Source of the DNA: Schistosoma haematobium
Lineage: Eukaryota; Platyhelminthes; Trematoda; Strigeidida; Schistosomatidae
Assembly (NCBI RefSeq): GCF_000699445.3
Contig: NC_067196.1
Coordinates: forward strand, 86,046,364-86,110,363
DNA length: 64,000 nucleotides
Direction: 5' to 3'
The position numbers and the translations under genes are program-made. This document shows positions 9,870 through 21,138 of the stretch, one piece after another. The notes beneath the pieces were generated by a model that searched no databases, was not told the DNA's origin, and was given only the letters and a program-made list of their open reading frames with translations. Every line of letters starts with the position of its first letter. Positions within the stretch are counted from its first letter, which is position 1.

Positions 9870-11516
9870 TTACGTGCAATAGTCGTTTAAATGTTCTGGA
9901 AATCTAACTCTTCTTCCAGAACGCGTCGTTTTAAGTTTATTTTCGGATACTGTCGAAGTATCATCGTGTGTGTTGGTTGTCGGATGAGGTATTATAAGTG
10001 TCGGAGTCGTGTCGTTCGATTGTACCGAAGGAAAATCCACGTAGATAGGATTTCCTTCTAAATACGCTGCTTTGAGGCGATCGATGCTGATGCTACCATT
10101 GGTTCCGTTCTTATCGATTATATAGTACTTCGGTTCGCGTTGAAAAACTTTGAAAGGTCCTTCGTATGCTGATTTGAATGGTCGTCGATGCGAGTCTCGA
10201 CGAATGAAAACGTGTGTACTATATCGTAAGTCAGGTTGAACGAAAACATCAGTTGATTGAGGTCGAGTGGAAGCAGGTTTAACTGAACACATTGCGTTTG
10301 TAAGCCTGTTCGTGTAGGAGGTTAGATCCATGTTCATTGAAGAGGACGAAGGATCCACGAATTCTCCTGGAAGTCGAAGTGTCGTTCCATAAACGAGTTG
10401 AACCGCAGTGTATCCAATGTCAGCTTTCACTGCATTGCGGATACCTAGTAAAACGAGTGGAAGAGCGTCGGTCCACTGTGAAACGTTTGCAGCTGATAGG
10501 GAAGCTTTTAGTCGTCGGTGAAAGCGTTCTACCAACGCGTTTGCTTGTGGGTGGTAGGCGGTCGTTCGGAAGCGAGTGATTTCTAATGGTGTGGTCAGAC
10601 GACGGAAAAGTTCAGATTCGAACTGACGTCCGCGGTCTGTAGTGATGGTTGAAGGGCAGACGAAGTTTGCTACCCATCGTTCGACGAAGGTGCGGGCCAC
10701 TATTTCAGCAGTGATGTCCTTGATAGGTACTGCTTCTGGCCATCGAGTGAAACGGTCTACGCAGGTTAAGAGGTAAGAGTATCCATTTGAATCTGGTAAA
10801 GGTCCTACCAAATCCAGATGAACATGGTCGAAACGAGCATCGGGAGTTTTAAATGAGCCTAAGGGACATTTATTGTGCCTGATAACCTTAGATATTTTGC
10901 AGCTTACACAGGGGCGTGCCCACTCCCTCACGTCTTTATTCATGCCAGGCCAGCAAAATCGTTCTGCTATAAGCTTGGTGGTTGCACGAACACCTGGATG
11001 GGAAACTTTGTGCAACGTGTTAAAGACATTGCGTCGATAATGTTTCGGCACGATTGAGCGATCCCTACCTGTAGATGTGTCACAAAGTAAGGTTTCCTTA
11101 CCTGTTCCCATCTGTTTGATGCGTAGTTTAAGGGTTGTGGACGACAACTCGTGCTGAAGATCAGTGTCTTCTTTTTGAAGCTCGGCGAGTTTAAGAAGGT
11201 CGATTCCTTGGAAACTGTTCGAGGAAGTTATGCGAGATAAAGCGTCTGCAACTACATTATTTGCTCCAGAGATGTGTTGAATATTTGAAGTAAATTGCGG
11301 AATGTAGTCCAGTTCTCGAGACTGACGGGGAGAGTACTTGTCTGAAGTAGAGCTTAGCGAGAAGGTGAGTGGTTTATGGTCAGTGAAAAGAGTGAATTCA
11401 CGACCTTCGATGTAATGTTGAAAATGTCGTACAGCACAATACATAGCTAGGAGTTCCCTACCGAATGTGCTGCACCTCGATTCGGTGTCTAGCAACCTTC
11501 TAGAGAAAAATGCCAA
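9870..11516 (-). pseudogene. pol: pol part 3: RNase H C-terminal half and integrase
   Basis: 548 codons open, continuing the RT/RNase H frame after an in-frame TGA at 11538-11540. Residues 1-60 hold RNase H motifs (FGRELLA with the catalytic Glu, FTDHKPL with the catalytic Asp). The integrase follows. Its zinc-binding domain has HKVSH and CVSC spaced as HHCC. The catalytic core has Asp in [10 protein letters not shown], Asp in TTDRGRQF and Glu in LVERFHRR, with exactly 35 residues between the last two (DX35E). A GPY/F-like module (YEGPFKV) is near the C terminus. I see no chromodomain. Acting alone, this frame lacks the first RNase H Asp, which lies upstream of the stop. The integrase domain itself looks intact. 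Confidence 0.85.
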
Positions 11517-11537
11517 GGGTTGCCAGAAGTTGTTAAC

Positions 11538-12206
11538 TCATTGTTGTAAGACTCCTCCGATTGCTGAGTCGTATGCGTCTACTGCGATGCTAATGGGTGC
11601 TTGAGTGTCCTGATGTGCAAGCATTGTTGCTTTAGCGATGAGTTCCTTAATTGTGGAGAATGCTTTTCGTGCGGTGTCATCCAAATTGATGGATTTCGCA
11701 TTTCCACGAAGTTGATCGGTAAGATGCTTCATAAGTAATCCGCATTTCGGTATGAAGCATCTATAGAAACTTACCAGGCCGTTAAACGTGCGTAATTGCT
11801 TGACGGTGGTCGGTTCTGGGTAATCCAGAATGGCCGCCACTTTGGTCCTAAGGGGTCGAATGCCTTGAGCATCTATTGTGTGTCCTAGGAACTCTAATGA
11901 GTCGGTTCCAATTTGGCATTTCTGAACGTTTACAGTAATGCCATGTTTTTGTAGTCGGTCGAAAACAAGATCCAGATGCTTGAGATGTGTTTCTCTGTCC
12001 GGACTTGCGATTAGACAGTCGTCAACATACGCGTGTACGAAGTTGAGACCTCGAAAAACGTCGTCTATGAATCTTTGGAATGTTTGAGCAGCATTCCTTA
12101 GACCGAAAGGCATTCGCAAAAATTGATAGAGTCCGAAGGGAGTTATGATAGCTGTTTTCCGTATGTCGTCAGTAGCCATAGGGATTTGGTTATACGCTTT
12201 AACCAA
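11538..12206 (-). pseudogene. pol: pol part 2: reverse transcriptase palm to RNase H start
   Basis: 222 codons with the RT blocks QIPM, TPFGLYQFLRMPFGL and the catalytic YVDD in FVHAYVDDCLIAS. Thumb/connection sequence and the RNase H opening follow (IAVDAYDSAIGG with its first catalytic Asp). It terminates at a TGA in place of a sense codon, in the same frame as the downstream integrase ORF, so this is a point nonsense change. Its start is not a true initiation site: the preceding RT segment is in another frame. Confidence 0.85.
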
Positions 12207-12534
12207 GTCGATTTTTCGAAAAGACAGTTGTACCTTTCAAGGTAGCTGTGAAATCGTGAATGTGAGGCAACGGGTAACGATCGGGAATGGTTTTTGCATT
12301 CAGTCGCCAATAGTCACCAGTTGGACGCCAATCGTTGCTGTCCTTTTTAGGGACCATGTGCAACGGAGATGTATATGGGCTATTTGACGGTCGTATGATC
12401 CCTAAGTCTATCATGTGATGGAATTCGCTTTTCGCTAACCTTAGTTTTTCAGGAGCTAGTCGTCGTGCTTTAGAGAATACAGGTGGTCCTGTAGTCGTGA
12501 TGTGATGTGATGTGTAACATTGCTGGTTACACAC
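12199..12534 (-). pseudogene. pol: pol fragment: reverse transcriptase fingers
   Basis: Carries the N-terminal RT blocks: [11 protein letters not shown], then [19 protein letters not shown] and [14 protein letters not shown]. The frame changes near 12210-12225 beside an A-rich run, so the palm domain continues in a different frame. It also differs in frame from the protease ORF upstream, with a second break near 12490-12510 in a CATCA-repeat context. Both look like small indels. Confidence 0.8.
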
Positions 12535-12974
12535 GGTAGTTTCGATTGAGTTTGTTGTATCCCAGGGTACCTATCGAGTAGTGGTTGATAGAGTGGGTCT
12601 ATCATATGCTTAATTGTGACTTGGGATAATCTGTAACCAGTAAAAGAAGTTACACAAACGAACAAATTAGTGTTTCCGTCTACTAGCTTCCGTTTGCGCG
12701 TGTCGATGATCAGATTATGGTGTTGTAGAAGATCCATACCAATGATTGGCGTAGAAACATCAGCAACAACGAAGATCCAGTGAATGGGTTTGCGTGAACC
12801 CACGTTAAGGTAAACGTACCTTTTGCCATACGTAGCGATCGGTTTTCTGTTTGCCGCCTGTAAGTTTAGAGCCGATTCTTGAAGCCGATCGTTGGGATTC
12901 GCTGGGAGAACGCTAACTTCCGCGCCAGTGTCGACGAGGTAGCGAACTCTCGTTGTCACATCTGTGACGTACAA
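12456..12974 (-). pseudogene. pol: pol part 1: aspartic protease
   Basis: The retroviral-type aspartic protease active site is plain: YLVDTGAEVSVLP about 12 residues in, and the downstream IIGMDLL flap/psi-loop motif about 65 residues later. The protease domain looks intact. The ORF then runs out of frame into the linker before RT. The pol frame differs from gag, as in relatives with separate or frameshifted gag and pol. The first Met shown may not be a real start. Confidence 0.8.
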
Positions 12975-13006
12975 CAGACGGCTATGTTCGCCGGCTGCGG
13001 TTGTCG

Positions 13007-13839
13007 TTAACGCGTGCCGGCTTGGAAGTTTCCCGAGTTGTTTTTCGAGTCAGTCGGTTTCGTGTTGGGAAAATTGCAGGGCTTTCTGCAATTTCTGGAA
13101 GACTTTCCATACTGGTTATGATACCAGCACCAGTCGGGGTTATCTGTCCCTCGTGGTCTAGAGACAGATCGCTTACGTGAAATGCTTCTACGTGGAGTGC
13201 GCGATCTCTTACGGTCAGTACGAAGATTAAGATAACGCGTGAGCGTATGACTTAACTCGGTTATGTCATTCTGAGTCGTTTGAGGCTGTTCTTTGACGTT
13301 AAAAACCTCGGTAGTAGAAGATTTCGTAATTTCTAAGATACGATCGGCAGATGCAACCAGCTCGTCTAAGGCGTTCTTCTGAAACGAGACCAGAACCGCT
13401 TGCACCTGTTGTGTAACTTTGGACAAGAAAAGTTGTTTGAATAGGCCTTCGTCGAAAGTTCTCAGTCCTATAACCTCTCTCATCCTTTGCAACATGTCCG
13501 TCACAGAACCGTGCTGCAGGTCTATGTTATTAAAGAGTTGATCTAACCTTTGTCGATCGGTTAGGTCTCCTCGTTTAAGAATCGAACGTTTTAAGGTTTC
13601 GTACGGGTCAGAAACATCACTAGTAAACATACTAGGTGTTACGTACCTGTTGAATTCCCGTGGTAGTGCCTTGACTACTGCGAGGAATTGTGCATGTGTG
13701 TCGATCACGCCGTGTTCAGAAAAGTCGGCTTCTGCGTAGCAGAACTAGGCTTCGATATTATCGGGCCAGAAAGGCATCAGTTGAAACGAAGGTGGGGACA
13801 ATTCTTAAGCCTGAGTACTTTGGGTGTCTGTTCAGTCAT
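13007..13839 (-). pseudogene. gag: gag with CHCC zinc motif, disrupted
   Basis: The main open part (13007-13708) encodes the capsid-like helical region and ends in a basic Arg/Ser/Lys-rich nucleocapsid with C-x2-H-x9-C-x3-C (CWYH...C...C). This is the CHCC variant typical of the CsRn1/Boudicca clade rather than the usual CCHC. A likely original start is at 13837-13839 (MTEQTP). Between it and the main ORF are a frame break near 13790 and an in-frame TAG at 13745-13747 just before a conserved-looking FCYAEADF segment. Full-length Gag therefore cannot be made from this copy. Confidence 0.75.
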
Positions 13840-13997
13840 GATGAAATATGAAGTACGATAATGAACGAGGGGAAAAAATATATATCCAAGAAAAAACACG
13901 AAAAAAATCACAATGTTTAAAAAATAAAAAATAAGGCAATGATATATAAAAAAATCGCAAAAAGGAACAGACTCACAGTTGTAATTAGGTGTACCAG

Positions 13998-14015
13998 ATC
14001 ACGTCGGTCTCACCA
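13998..14015 (-). other. Primer-binding site, tRNA-Trp-like
   Basis: One base inside the 5' LTR the minus strand reads TGGTGAGACCGACGTGAT. It is complementary to a tRNA 3' end with CCA, whose T-stem CACGT and 3' acceptor strand resemble tRNA-Trp of other animals. A match to the fluke's own tRNA-Trp would confirm it. Confidence 0.6.
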
Positions 14016-14016
14016 A

Positions 14017-14337
14017 TGAAGATGACACGGGTATTCAGTGTTCGACAACGCTTTTACCAGTAACACCTTCTAATATAATTCGTTCCCACCCAGAGAAATC
14101 AAAAGACAGAGTCGAGGAGATCGGAAGAGTGTATTTGGCGACTACCAATATATCGGAATTCTCTGATCTAATCTGGCTAGCGATTGCGGTAGATGTTGAG
14201 CACAGCGTTACCACACGTGATCTGGTGCGGATGCATGACCGAGCGCCTTCAACTAGATGAGTCCACTAAAACATATGGTCAGCATCCAATGTCGAAAACT
14301 TAGAGCTATTTATTTTGGGGATTTATTTACCGCTACA
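14017..14337 (-). promoter_or_regulatory. 5' LTR of Boudicca-like element
   Basis: 321 bp, one base different from the other LTR. As the 5' LTR it should hold the Pol II promoter and start of the element RNA; no specific TATA position is claimed. Confidence 0.85.
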
Positions 14338-14341
14338 AAGT

Positions 14342-15080
14342 ATTTGGTTTGGACTTTCTTTGTCTTAATAAATCTGCTGTGTGAGTCGTTATCCTAAGAT
14401 GTAATTCGTTTACTCTGGCTAATTCCTCTGAACGTGGAACCTGTATAATTTCTCCCCTAAACTTCGCCAGCAACCATGTAATTACATATTAGCTACTCAC
14501 GACTAAAATTGAAGCTGGACTAAGGGTTTGTCCAATAAAACGAACCATTGCATTCTGTATAGAGCGCGAAGATTCCTCAAGTCATTCACTACCAACGGTT
14601 GCCTTAAAATATAAATTAAGTAGACGACTTCAGAATCTTCTCTGCGGAATGTTTGTATACTGCTCAATTATGCAGTTGAGATTTGCAAATATTCATCGCT
14701 GCCAGCCTTTTATGACTCTCTGACTGGGAGATTCGGCACTTTTTTCAGTCTTTAGGACTTGGATGAGGGATTTCGGAATTTAACAGTTCCAAATTTCCGC
14801 TCAAGATTTAACTTTAAACTGTAGACTATTCAGTTGAGTTTGAATGTTTTCCTGACATTTAAGGATCGACTAGTAGTAATTTAAAAAACTCATCGTTATT
14901 CTTTAACCACAAATGTTGACATTTTGTTTTAGTTTTTTCATCAACCTCGGTATCTCAGTTATATATAAGGCGCTAATATGATACAATTTACATAGCGGGT
15001 TACTCAGTTGTAATGAATTATAAGGTCATTTGACAGAGAATCTTTATCAGAAGGTTTTGGTGTTGTTTGTTCCTGCCTTT
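14342..15080. other. Anonymous AT-rich DNA
   Basis: No gene or repeat boundary recognised between the LTR element and the minus-strand coding-like segment. Confidence 0.4.
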
Positions 15081-15389
15081 TTAGTTTTTAAGAAAGTAAT
15101 GTAACCATGCACTTGGCTTTTTAAACTTTTTCATAGATAGTAGAGAGTGTTCTGATATTTGAATAAACGTATCATCTAACTTTTTGAGTCTACTCATTAT
15201 TTCGAACTTATTTGTTTGTATAAATTCGATGCCGCATAATACCTCCATAAGTTGAGGCCAGGAATACTCAGGCGACAAACTTTGGGAGAATGCAGTCAAC
15301 CTGTAGAAATTCATATAGTAACCGAGAAAATTTAAATTATTCAACATTTTCGAAACTCTATTACCGAAAAAGACACTCTTTATCGTAAA
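15081..15389 (-). CDS. Coding-like segment, possibly NDC80/HEC1-like
   Basis: Open on the minus strand, with an ATG at 15347 (88 codons) and open codons upstream to about 15389. The segment VSKMLNNLNFLGYYMNF...SPEYSWPQLMEVLCGIEFIQ recalls the end of the calponin-homology domain of kinetochore protein NDC80, where an LGYPF motif is followed about 15 residues later by a HTWP-x-L-x-x-ALVWLI motif. The resemblance is weak. The downstream part (SRLKKLDDTFIQISEHSLL) is helical but not recognised. It could be an internal exon, a small gene or a relic. Confidence 0.3.
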   Translation of the reverse strand, partial: FTIKSVFFGNRVSKMLNNLNFLGYYMNFYRLTAFSQSLSPEYSWPQLMEVLCGIEFIQTNKFEIMSRLKKLDDTFIQISEHSLLSMKKFKKPSAWLHYFLKN

Positions 15390-15605
15390 TTATGGCAAAA
15401 TTTGACAACAATATCAAAATCAGGGCGAAAACTGAAGAGAATTCAAGGAATCACTATTCTCTTATTATGAATTTAAGTATTTATTGTCCCCTAGAAAAAT
15501 GAGAGCACCACGACTACTTGAGTTCCCTATTTGCGTTTGCGCCACATTATTTTTTTTACTCTAATCGTTTCTTGTCACGGAAAATATTTAATATTATACC
15601 TGTAG

Positions 15606-15850
15606 GATTTCATCAAGTTATGGATTTCTGTTATAACGTCTTTTTATCCAAACCAATAACTTTAAAAGTGTACACGTACTTTAGGGAAATTAGTGATAAA
15701 GTAACTGAACAAATTATTTCCGTCAACGGCAAAAGACATTCTTTAAATTGGTTTGAATGGATGGATCTACGACTCATGAAGCCAACTGGATGCTTATTTG
15801 ATATAGGTCTTTATAACGCCCTTTTGAACAAGACACTACTGCGTTTATGA
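15606..15850 (+). CDS. Coding-like segment, unrecognised
   Basis: An open frame with a plausible acceptor (CCTGTAG before 15606) and a first in-frame ATG at 15620 (76 codons to the stop). It includes YFREISDKVTEQI and LNWFEWMDLRLMKPTGCLF, with protein-like composition. The frame is open back to 15503. I do not recognise a family. It is divergent from the minus-strand segment at 15081-15389. Confidence 0.25.
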
Positions 15851-18800
15851 TTTCGATGGCTGAACTACTTCAAATAGAAGTTGAGTAAATAAGTTCAAGG
15901 CTTAAGTTAAATTGAAAAGTTTTAGACTTATCTTGAAAGGAAGGTTCTTTGCATGTGATAGTATTGGTAATAGGATAGACAACCTTATTTCAGGAGACAT
16001 TAAGACACAAATGACATCAACAATATTAAAATTTCCTTTACTTGGTTAGATCTTATGCAAACAGCGTGATAGTGGTTGGAGAAGCTTCTAGGTTTCAAAA
16101 GTCTGTTCCGTTTTTATATGTCACGCGGCTGTGTAAACAATTTGCTATACGTATTAAGATACATATGTATCCGATGATTCAAGGCAAAATTTTTATTGGT
16201 TTTTGTTGTGCTTGTGATAAAGTAGGGCCGTTTCATAAATCTTCAGCGAAAAATACTTGACGTTTTGCCAAATAGCCTGAAATACATCTTATTTGTTTCT
16301 ACCCGTCGCACAGTTTTTCATAGTGAAAACATTTCCTTTTTTGGCAGTCACTAAGGTTTGTAGTATCTAGTACTAGGTTAAGTGCACATGGGTTATTATG
16401 GATTCAGGACAGATTGACTTATTCATTCTTCTTGAGCCACATTTTGGCCTTGTTGATTATACGTTTTTAACACTGACTGCTTTTTGTATCTGCGTATATA
16501 TGTGTATGGCTTATCCTACTCACCACATATCTGTAGCTTATTTTGTCTGACTACAAATACCGAGGCATGCTTGGTCAAGTGAATTTGGATAACTCATCCT
16601 CTTTACTCTGTATCTTATTCGGTATGTCTGCCTGAGTTCTTGAAGTAAATTCATCCAACAAAACCCGTATTTGGCTTCTTATTACCTCCGCCACACATAC
16701 GTAGTTACCCCAGGTAAAATTCGGAGTTGAGTGGAAGATTGATGTTGACGGTATCTTCCCACGATCAAACCGGGGTCAGATATTGGGTCGCAAAAAGTTA
16801 TTTGAAATATTACTGGGATTGAAAACAACTAACGAGATTTGAGCAAGGCTAGTTCATGAGGTCACTAACCCCTGATTTGGGTTGCGTATGCAAGCATAAC
16901 TCTCAGGTAACTATTATTTTGAAATGGCATACATCCCTTCTCTTTATGAAGATTTGCTTGGATTAATTTGGATGAAAATTATGTTTATTGGTGCACTTTA
17001 ACACAAAACAAGATGAATGTGAGATAGTCGGACAGAACATAACAGATTTACGGTCTGAAAGGTATGGGTGTGCTCTCTCGAAGTATTATATAGCTTCAAC
17101 AGAGCTCCTGCTTGTCCAGATAACAAAGATAAGGTCAGAAAATCTCAGAACTAACGAATCACACCATTTATTGTTACATGGAGTTTTTACGGCTGAAAAA
17201 GTATAGACATAATAGACACTCACAAACTATATGTGTGACTGACCCCCAGTAATTGTTTTTCACGGTCCATAGATATACCTTATAGCTTGTAAAACCGTCA
17301 GTGCTAACCCTATTTCTTTGTCAGATTCCTCTAGAAGAAACACTACTTGATCATGCTGGCAGTATAAGTTCCGATTATTTACACATTTTTATCATCTCTC
17401 AGGTGTGTCAAAAGCGATTTACTCCTCTTCCTAAAGTCTCGTTTGTTCGTATTATTGAACTCTATTTTTAGCCTTATATTCTATCTCATACAACACTAGT
17501 ACCAAGAATTAGATTTTAAAAATATCATCAGTGGTTTCTAGGACCACGCTGTAGGCAACATTTTGGAGCTTTCAATATCCAGTTTCTGTGTCACAATCAA
17601 CGACAGACTTTGTTGAATAAGGTCATAAAGTATCAGTACATAAATAATTTACGTGTCCCTGAAACCCGTTCACATAAATCGGGTTTGATTACTCACTAAA
17701 CCAATATAGCCAGTGTAAAAGATTAGCACTGTTCACCCTATGCTCATCTGAAAACTCGATTGATATGTCTTATTTTGTTACTAACAGTACAACAGCGTCA
17801 TTTTTTCAGTGCAGAACAGGGTGCAGTGAACTGTATCTTAGTTCTCTGTCGCTCAGAACTAAAAAACTCAGAAGATAAGAAGTTGATACTTTTGCCTGCT
17901 TATAGTCTGTGCTCATAATTTCTAAGCTTGAAATGTGGATCGACCAAAAAATCAGTTAATCTCGGAGGTTCTCTAATTTGATTTAAGTAGTTGGTGGCAC
18001 CAAGGGCAATGCTATCGGTCATAAAGGTAAACTAAATTTGGGGAAAAACTTAGTTTTAGCTTTAAGGCTTTCGTTCTGTCCTCAGATAATCATTTGTTAC
18101 TAATAAAAACTAACTTTAGGCACTACTGCAGTACAATGTTTAACTTAATGATTACCTGCACCGGCTCAATAATGGGAATAATCAAACCATGCCAAAATGG
18201 TGTAAATTTTTTAATTGCAGATGTCTTCGAAGTGTTGCTCGTATAAGATGAAACCACTTATTGAGAAATTCTGAGGCTAAGTGCAATGTTTTAAATAGAA
18301 ACGACGGGCCGACTGTGACCGATCAATTGTCTGTATAGTTGGAGCATTTATGTTATTATCACTTAAAATGTCCTGGAACGTTACGATATGTTACTGAGTT
18401 GTATTCTTACCAATACAAAAAGCAAGTCATTACTGTGCCATCAAATTCAGTGGTGGAAACTGTTTCATTTTACATACCATATATGAGAGTGATACATTAC
18501 CAATTATAATACATTTTGCTATTACCACGTTATCTACTGTTAAAATAGTTCATTCATTCAGATTACTGCTGTTTTGAATAGTATCCAACTAACATAATTA
18601 TCAACTATAATATTTCTCTCACTTGACAAGCATTATATTAGTTCAATCTCTCAGTGTTTGGTGCATAAACATAACGGAGACTAAATAAATACTTGGCAGT
18701 GGAAAATTCGATCTCCTTTAACCGAATATATATGTATTACATCATTAGTCGTTAATTATATACGTCATCGCTTTTTGTTGCTTTACTACACCTGAAAGCA

Positions 18801-20980
18801 CTATATTACTTATTTTCCCAAAATAAAATGTGTGGATGTATTCTAAATTCATTTATATAACCATACAGCACGCGCTGATTATGATGAAATCGTAACACTG
18901 TGGTTAGCTTACAAGAGTAAGTTCCTCATTTGACAGAATTTCGGATAATAACTCGAAAAATGTTATTTATAGTTCTTTTCTTTTCACAGGTAGCGGTTGT
19001 CAGAATCGTTCTTTATCATTTAATATTGAAATTTTATACTCCTTAAAGTCCAAGTTGGATGAGACTTTAGCAGATATTCTAAGTGTATTCATTTCTATAA
19101 CTTCTGTAATTCTGAGCCACAAACATTACCTACATTGTATATGAACAAAGAATGACTAGTTGCTTGTAACATTCAAGGGTTGTACATTTTCAGTGTTTAA
19201 TTTTTACTGCCGAGAATTTTATTCCACTATGCAATTTAGTTTTGACAAAAATCTAGATGTTTTAGTAAAGACTTTCATTTGCATCCTGTCTAGCTATTTG
19301 TAATAGTCACCAAGTACAATTTTACTTCTACGGCTGTGTTTAATCAAGGATAACAGGAAAATGGTTATTTGTGACTCTGTCATGATATTTAGTCACATAA
19401 TAAGAAAAATTAATTTAGCAAGTTTTATTTAGTTCTGTTCCGTCATAAATCTTTAAAGCTGAAGGACAAAAGCTAAATGCCTGTTTGAAAATTATAAAAC
19501 CTTGATGCTACTATCACATTATTTAAGTAGCTTGTCATATTTACAGAAAGATTGTCCCCATCATATTAAAAAAACTTAAAATAATATTTACCAATATATA
19601 TCACAACTTGGACTCAAGATGCAAAACCCTAATAAGTAGTATAATACATGATTTAAAGATAAAGTTATGGTTTTCAGTGTGAAACAATGTTTCTACTTCT
19701 AGAGTAACTATAAAACAATTAATCAATGATTTTTTTAGTGTGAAATCCTAGATGATTAATATATGATCAGATTTAGAGTTCCATGATTTCATTTAGTGTA
19801 TTAAATACCACTGAAAAATCGAAGTTTTACATGAGAAGAAATGGTAGGTTCTAGTTTAATGATTTTTTTAATGAGGAGAGTACAGAAAGAAAGAAAAATA
19901 ATATCATGAACATTAGTCAGTAAGAATAGATTCATAATTATTGCATGTATTTTATAAGTGTCAGATTCCCTTACAAAAGAACGAAGAAAGTATAAAACTA
20001 TCTTAATACTTTAGCATCAGTGAAACCTTTGATAATTCCAATCATGGATCTTTTTGGATTAAATAAAGTTTATCAATATAACTTTTTCATATCTACTTAT
20101 GTTGTGGTGTATGCTACTTATATTGACATAAGTAGTAGATGATGTTAGTCGTGAACAGAAGGTCTAACAGCAGAGACAAGAGGATTGAACAGTAAATAAT
20201 GGAAACAGGATGCAATTTGTATGACAATGCAAGAACAATGAAGTATGAGTCATTTTGACACAATTGATGAACATTTTGCAAATTAAGCATTTACTTTATG
20301 ATTGTTAGATTTTATTAACAAGTCTTGTAATTTTGTGTTAAATACATTCGATTGTCCTCACTCGTGTTCTATTCACTATAATATGACCTGTTTATTAAAG
20401 AGAAATCCATTATTTCTGTACTAAAGTTTTAATAAACTGTAGAACAAAAAGCATATGAGTTGTTCCTCCTAAGTTTGTAAGTATTATACATTTTCAATCA
20501 TGCTGTTTCCATTAGGTATTTCATAAATATTGATCAGTATAAGCTGAATAAAATGTAAGTTGCTAGGTGGATTTTTTTAAAGGTTATATGATTATTTCTT
20601 AACTTTCTTCATGTAAACATTTCAGATACTGACTACTATGTTATACATAGTTTTAGTGTTTTTTTTTATTGGATCCATATATTTCCAATCTCTTTTTCAA
20701 TTTATTTCAGACTCTTGCTTCTTTCATGTTTTAATTTAACTTGTTTATCAATGAAAAAAAAGTGATTTCATACATCGAATCGATAGCTTTGATCAAAATC
20801 ATTTTTCCAAAGTAAGCTAAAGTCATTCTTTTTGATTGGCAATTACTTCACTCTTCAGAATCTTCCAAGTCATCAGATGTATTCTGGACATTTCAACAAA
20901 TCAAATCAACTGAATACTTTCAATGGTAATTTTTTTTAGCATACCTTAGTTCAATTAACTAAATTTTATAGTTTATGCAG
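15851..20980. other. Anonymous AT-rich DNA
   Basis: About 5 kb with no assured gene. A possible exon lies at about 16048-16257 plus, after acceptor TTGGTTAG (SVIVVGEASRFQKSVPFLY...), ending at a stop; no family is recognised. 16730-16920 has a slightly different composition and may be a dispersed repeat. The rest is background and may include the 5' introns of the coiled-coil gene that follows. Confidence 0.35.
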
Positions 20981-21138
20981 AAGCCCGTAGCTTATTGAAT
21001 GAATGGATGATTAAAAATACTTTGGACATTGAAGATTTACATAGCGGGACTGATGATTTTAAGCCAATTACTCCTAGTCGAAAAGAAATTAAAAGAGAAT
21101 GGGACCATCTATTTAAAGACAACAATCTGAAGAATGAC
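20981..21138 (+). CDS. CCDC191-like coiled-coil protein, upstream exon
   Basis: Acceptor TTTATGCAG ends at 20980. The exon reads EARSLLNEWMIKNTLDIEDL...KREWDHLFKDNN and ends at a strong donor GAC/GTAAGT (21138/21139). It starts with two bases completing a codon, so at least one upstream exon exists. The EA..L+N+WM helix resembles the N-terminal region of vertebrate CCDC191 (KIAA1407) as I remember it. Identity rests mainly on the pattern of all five exons together: charged coiled coil, then F/W-spaced helical repeats. Confidence 0.6.

Larger units (their letters stand above)
8523..14337 (-). mobile_element. Boudicca-like Ty3/gypsy LTR retrotransposon, complete but mutated
   Basis: 5,815 bp on the minus strand with 321-bp LTRs (8523-8843 and 14017-14337), TG...CA ends, and a 4-bp AAGT target duplication (8519-8522 and 14338-14341). 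Order from its 5' end: LTR, primer site, gag with a CHCC zinc motif, protease, reverse transcriptase, RNase H, integrase, polypurine tract, LTR. The order with integrase last places it in Ty3/gypsy. The C-x2-H-x9-C-x3-C Gag motif and tRNA-Trp-like primer site match what is described for the CsRn1/Kabuki clade, which includes S. mansoni Boudicca (similar length and LTR size, from memory). The LTRs differ at one base, yet gag and pol carry several stops and frame breaks, so this copy could move only with help in trans. Confidence 0.85.

Noticed and set aside
10337..12387. Plus-strand ORFs (10337-10579, 10875-11057, 12145-12387)
   Set aside because: They are antisense shadows of the minus-strand pol gene.
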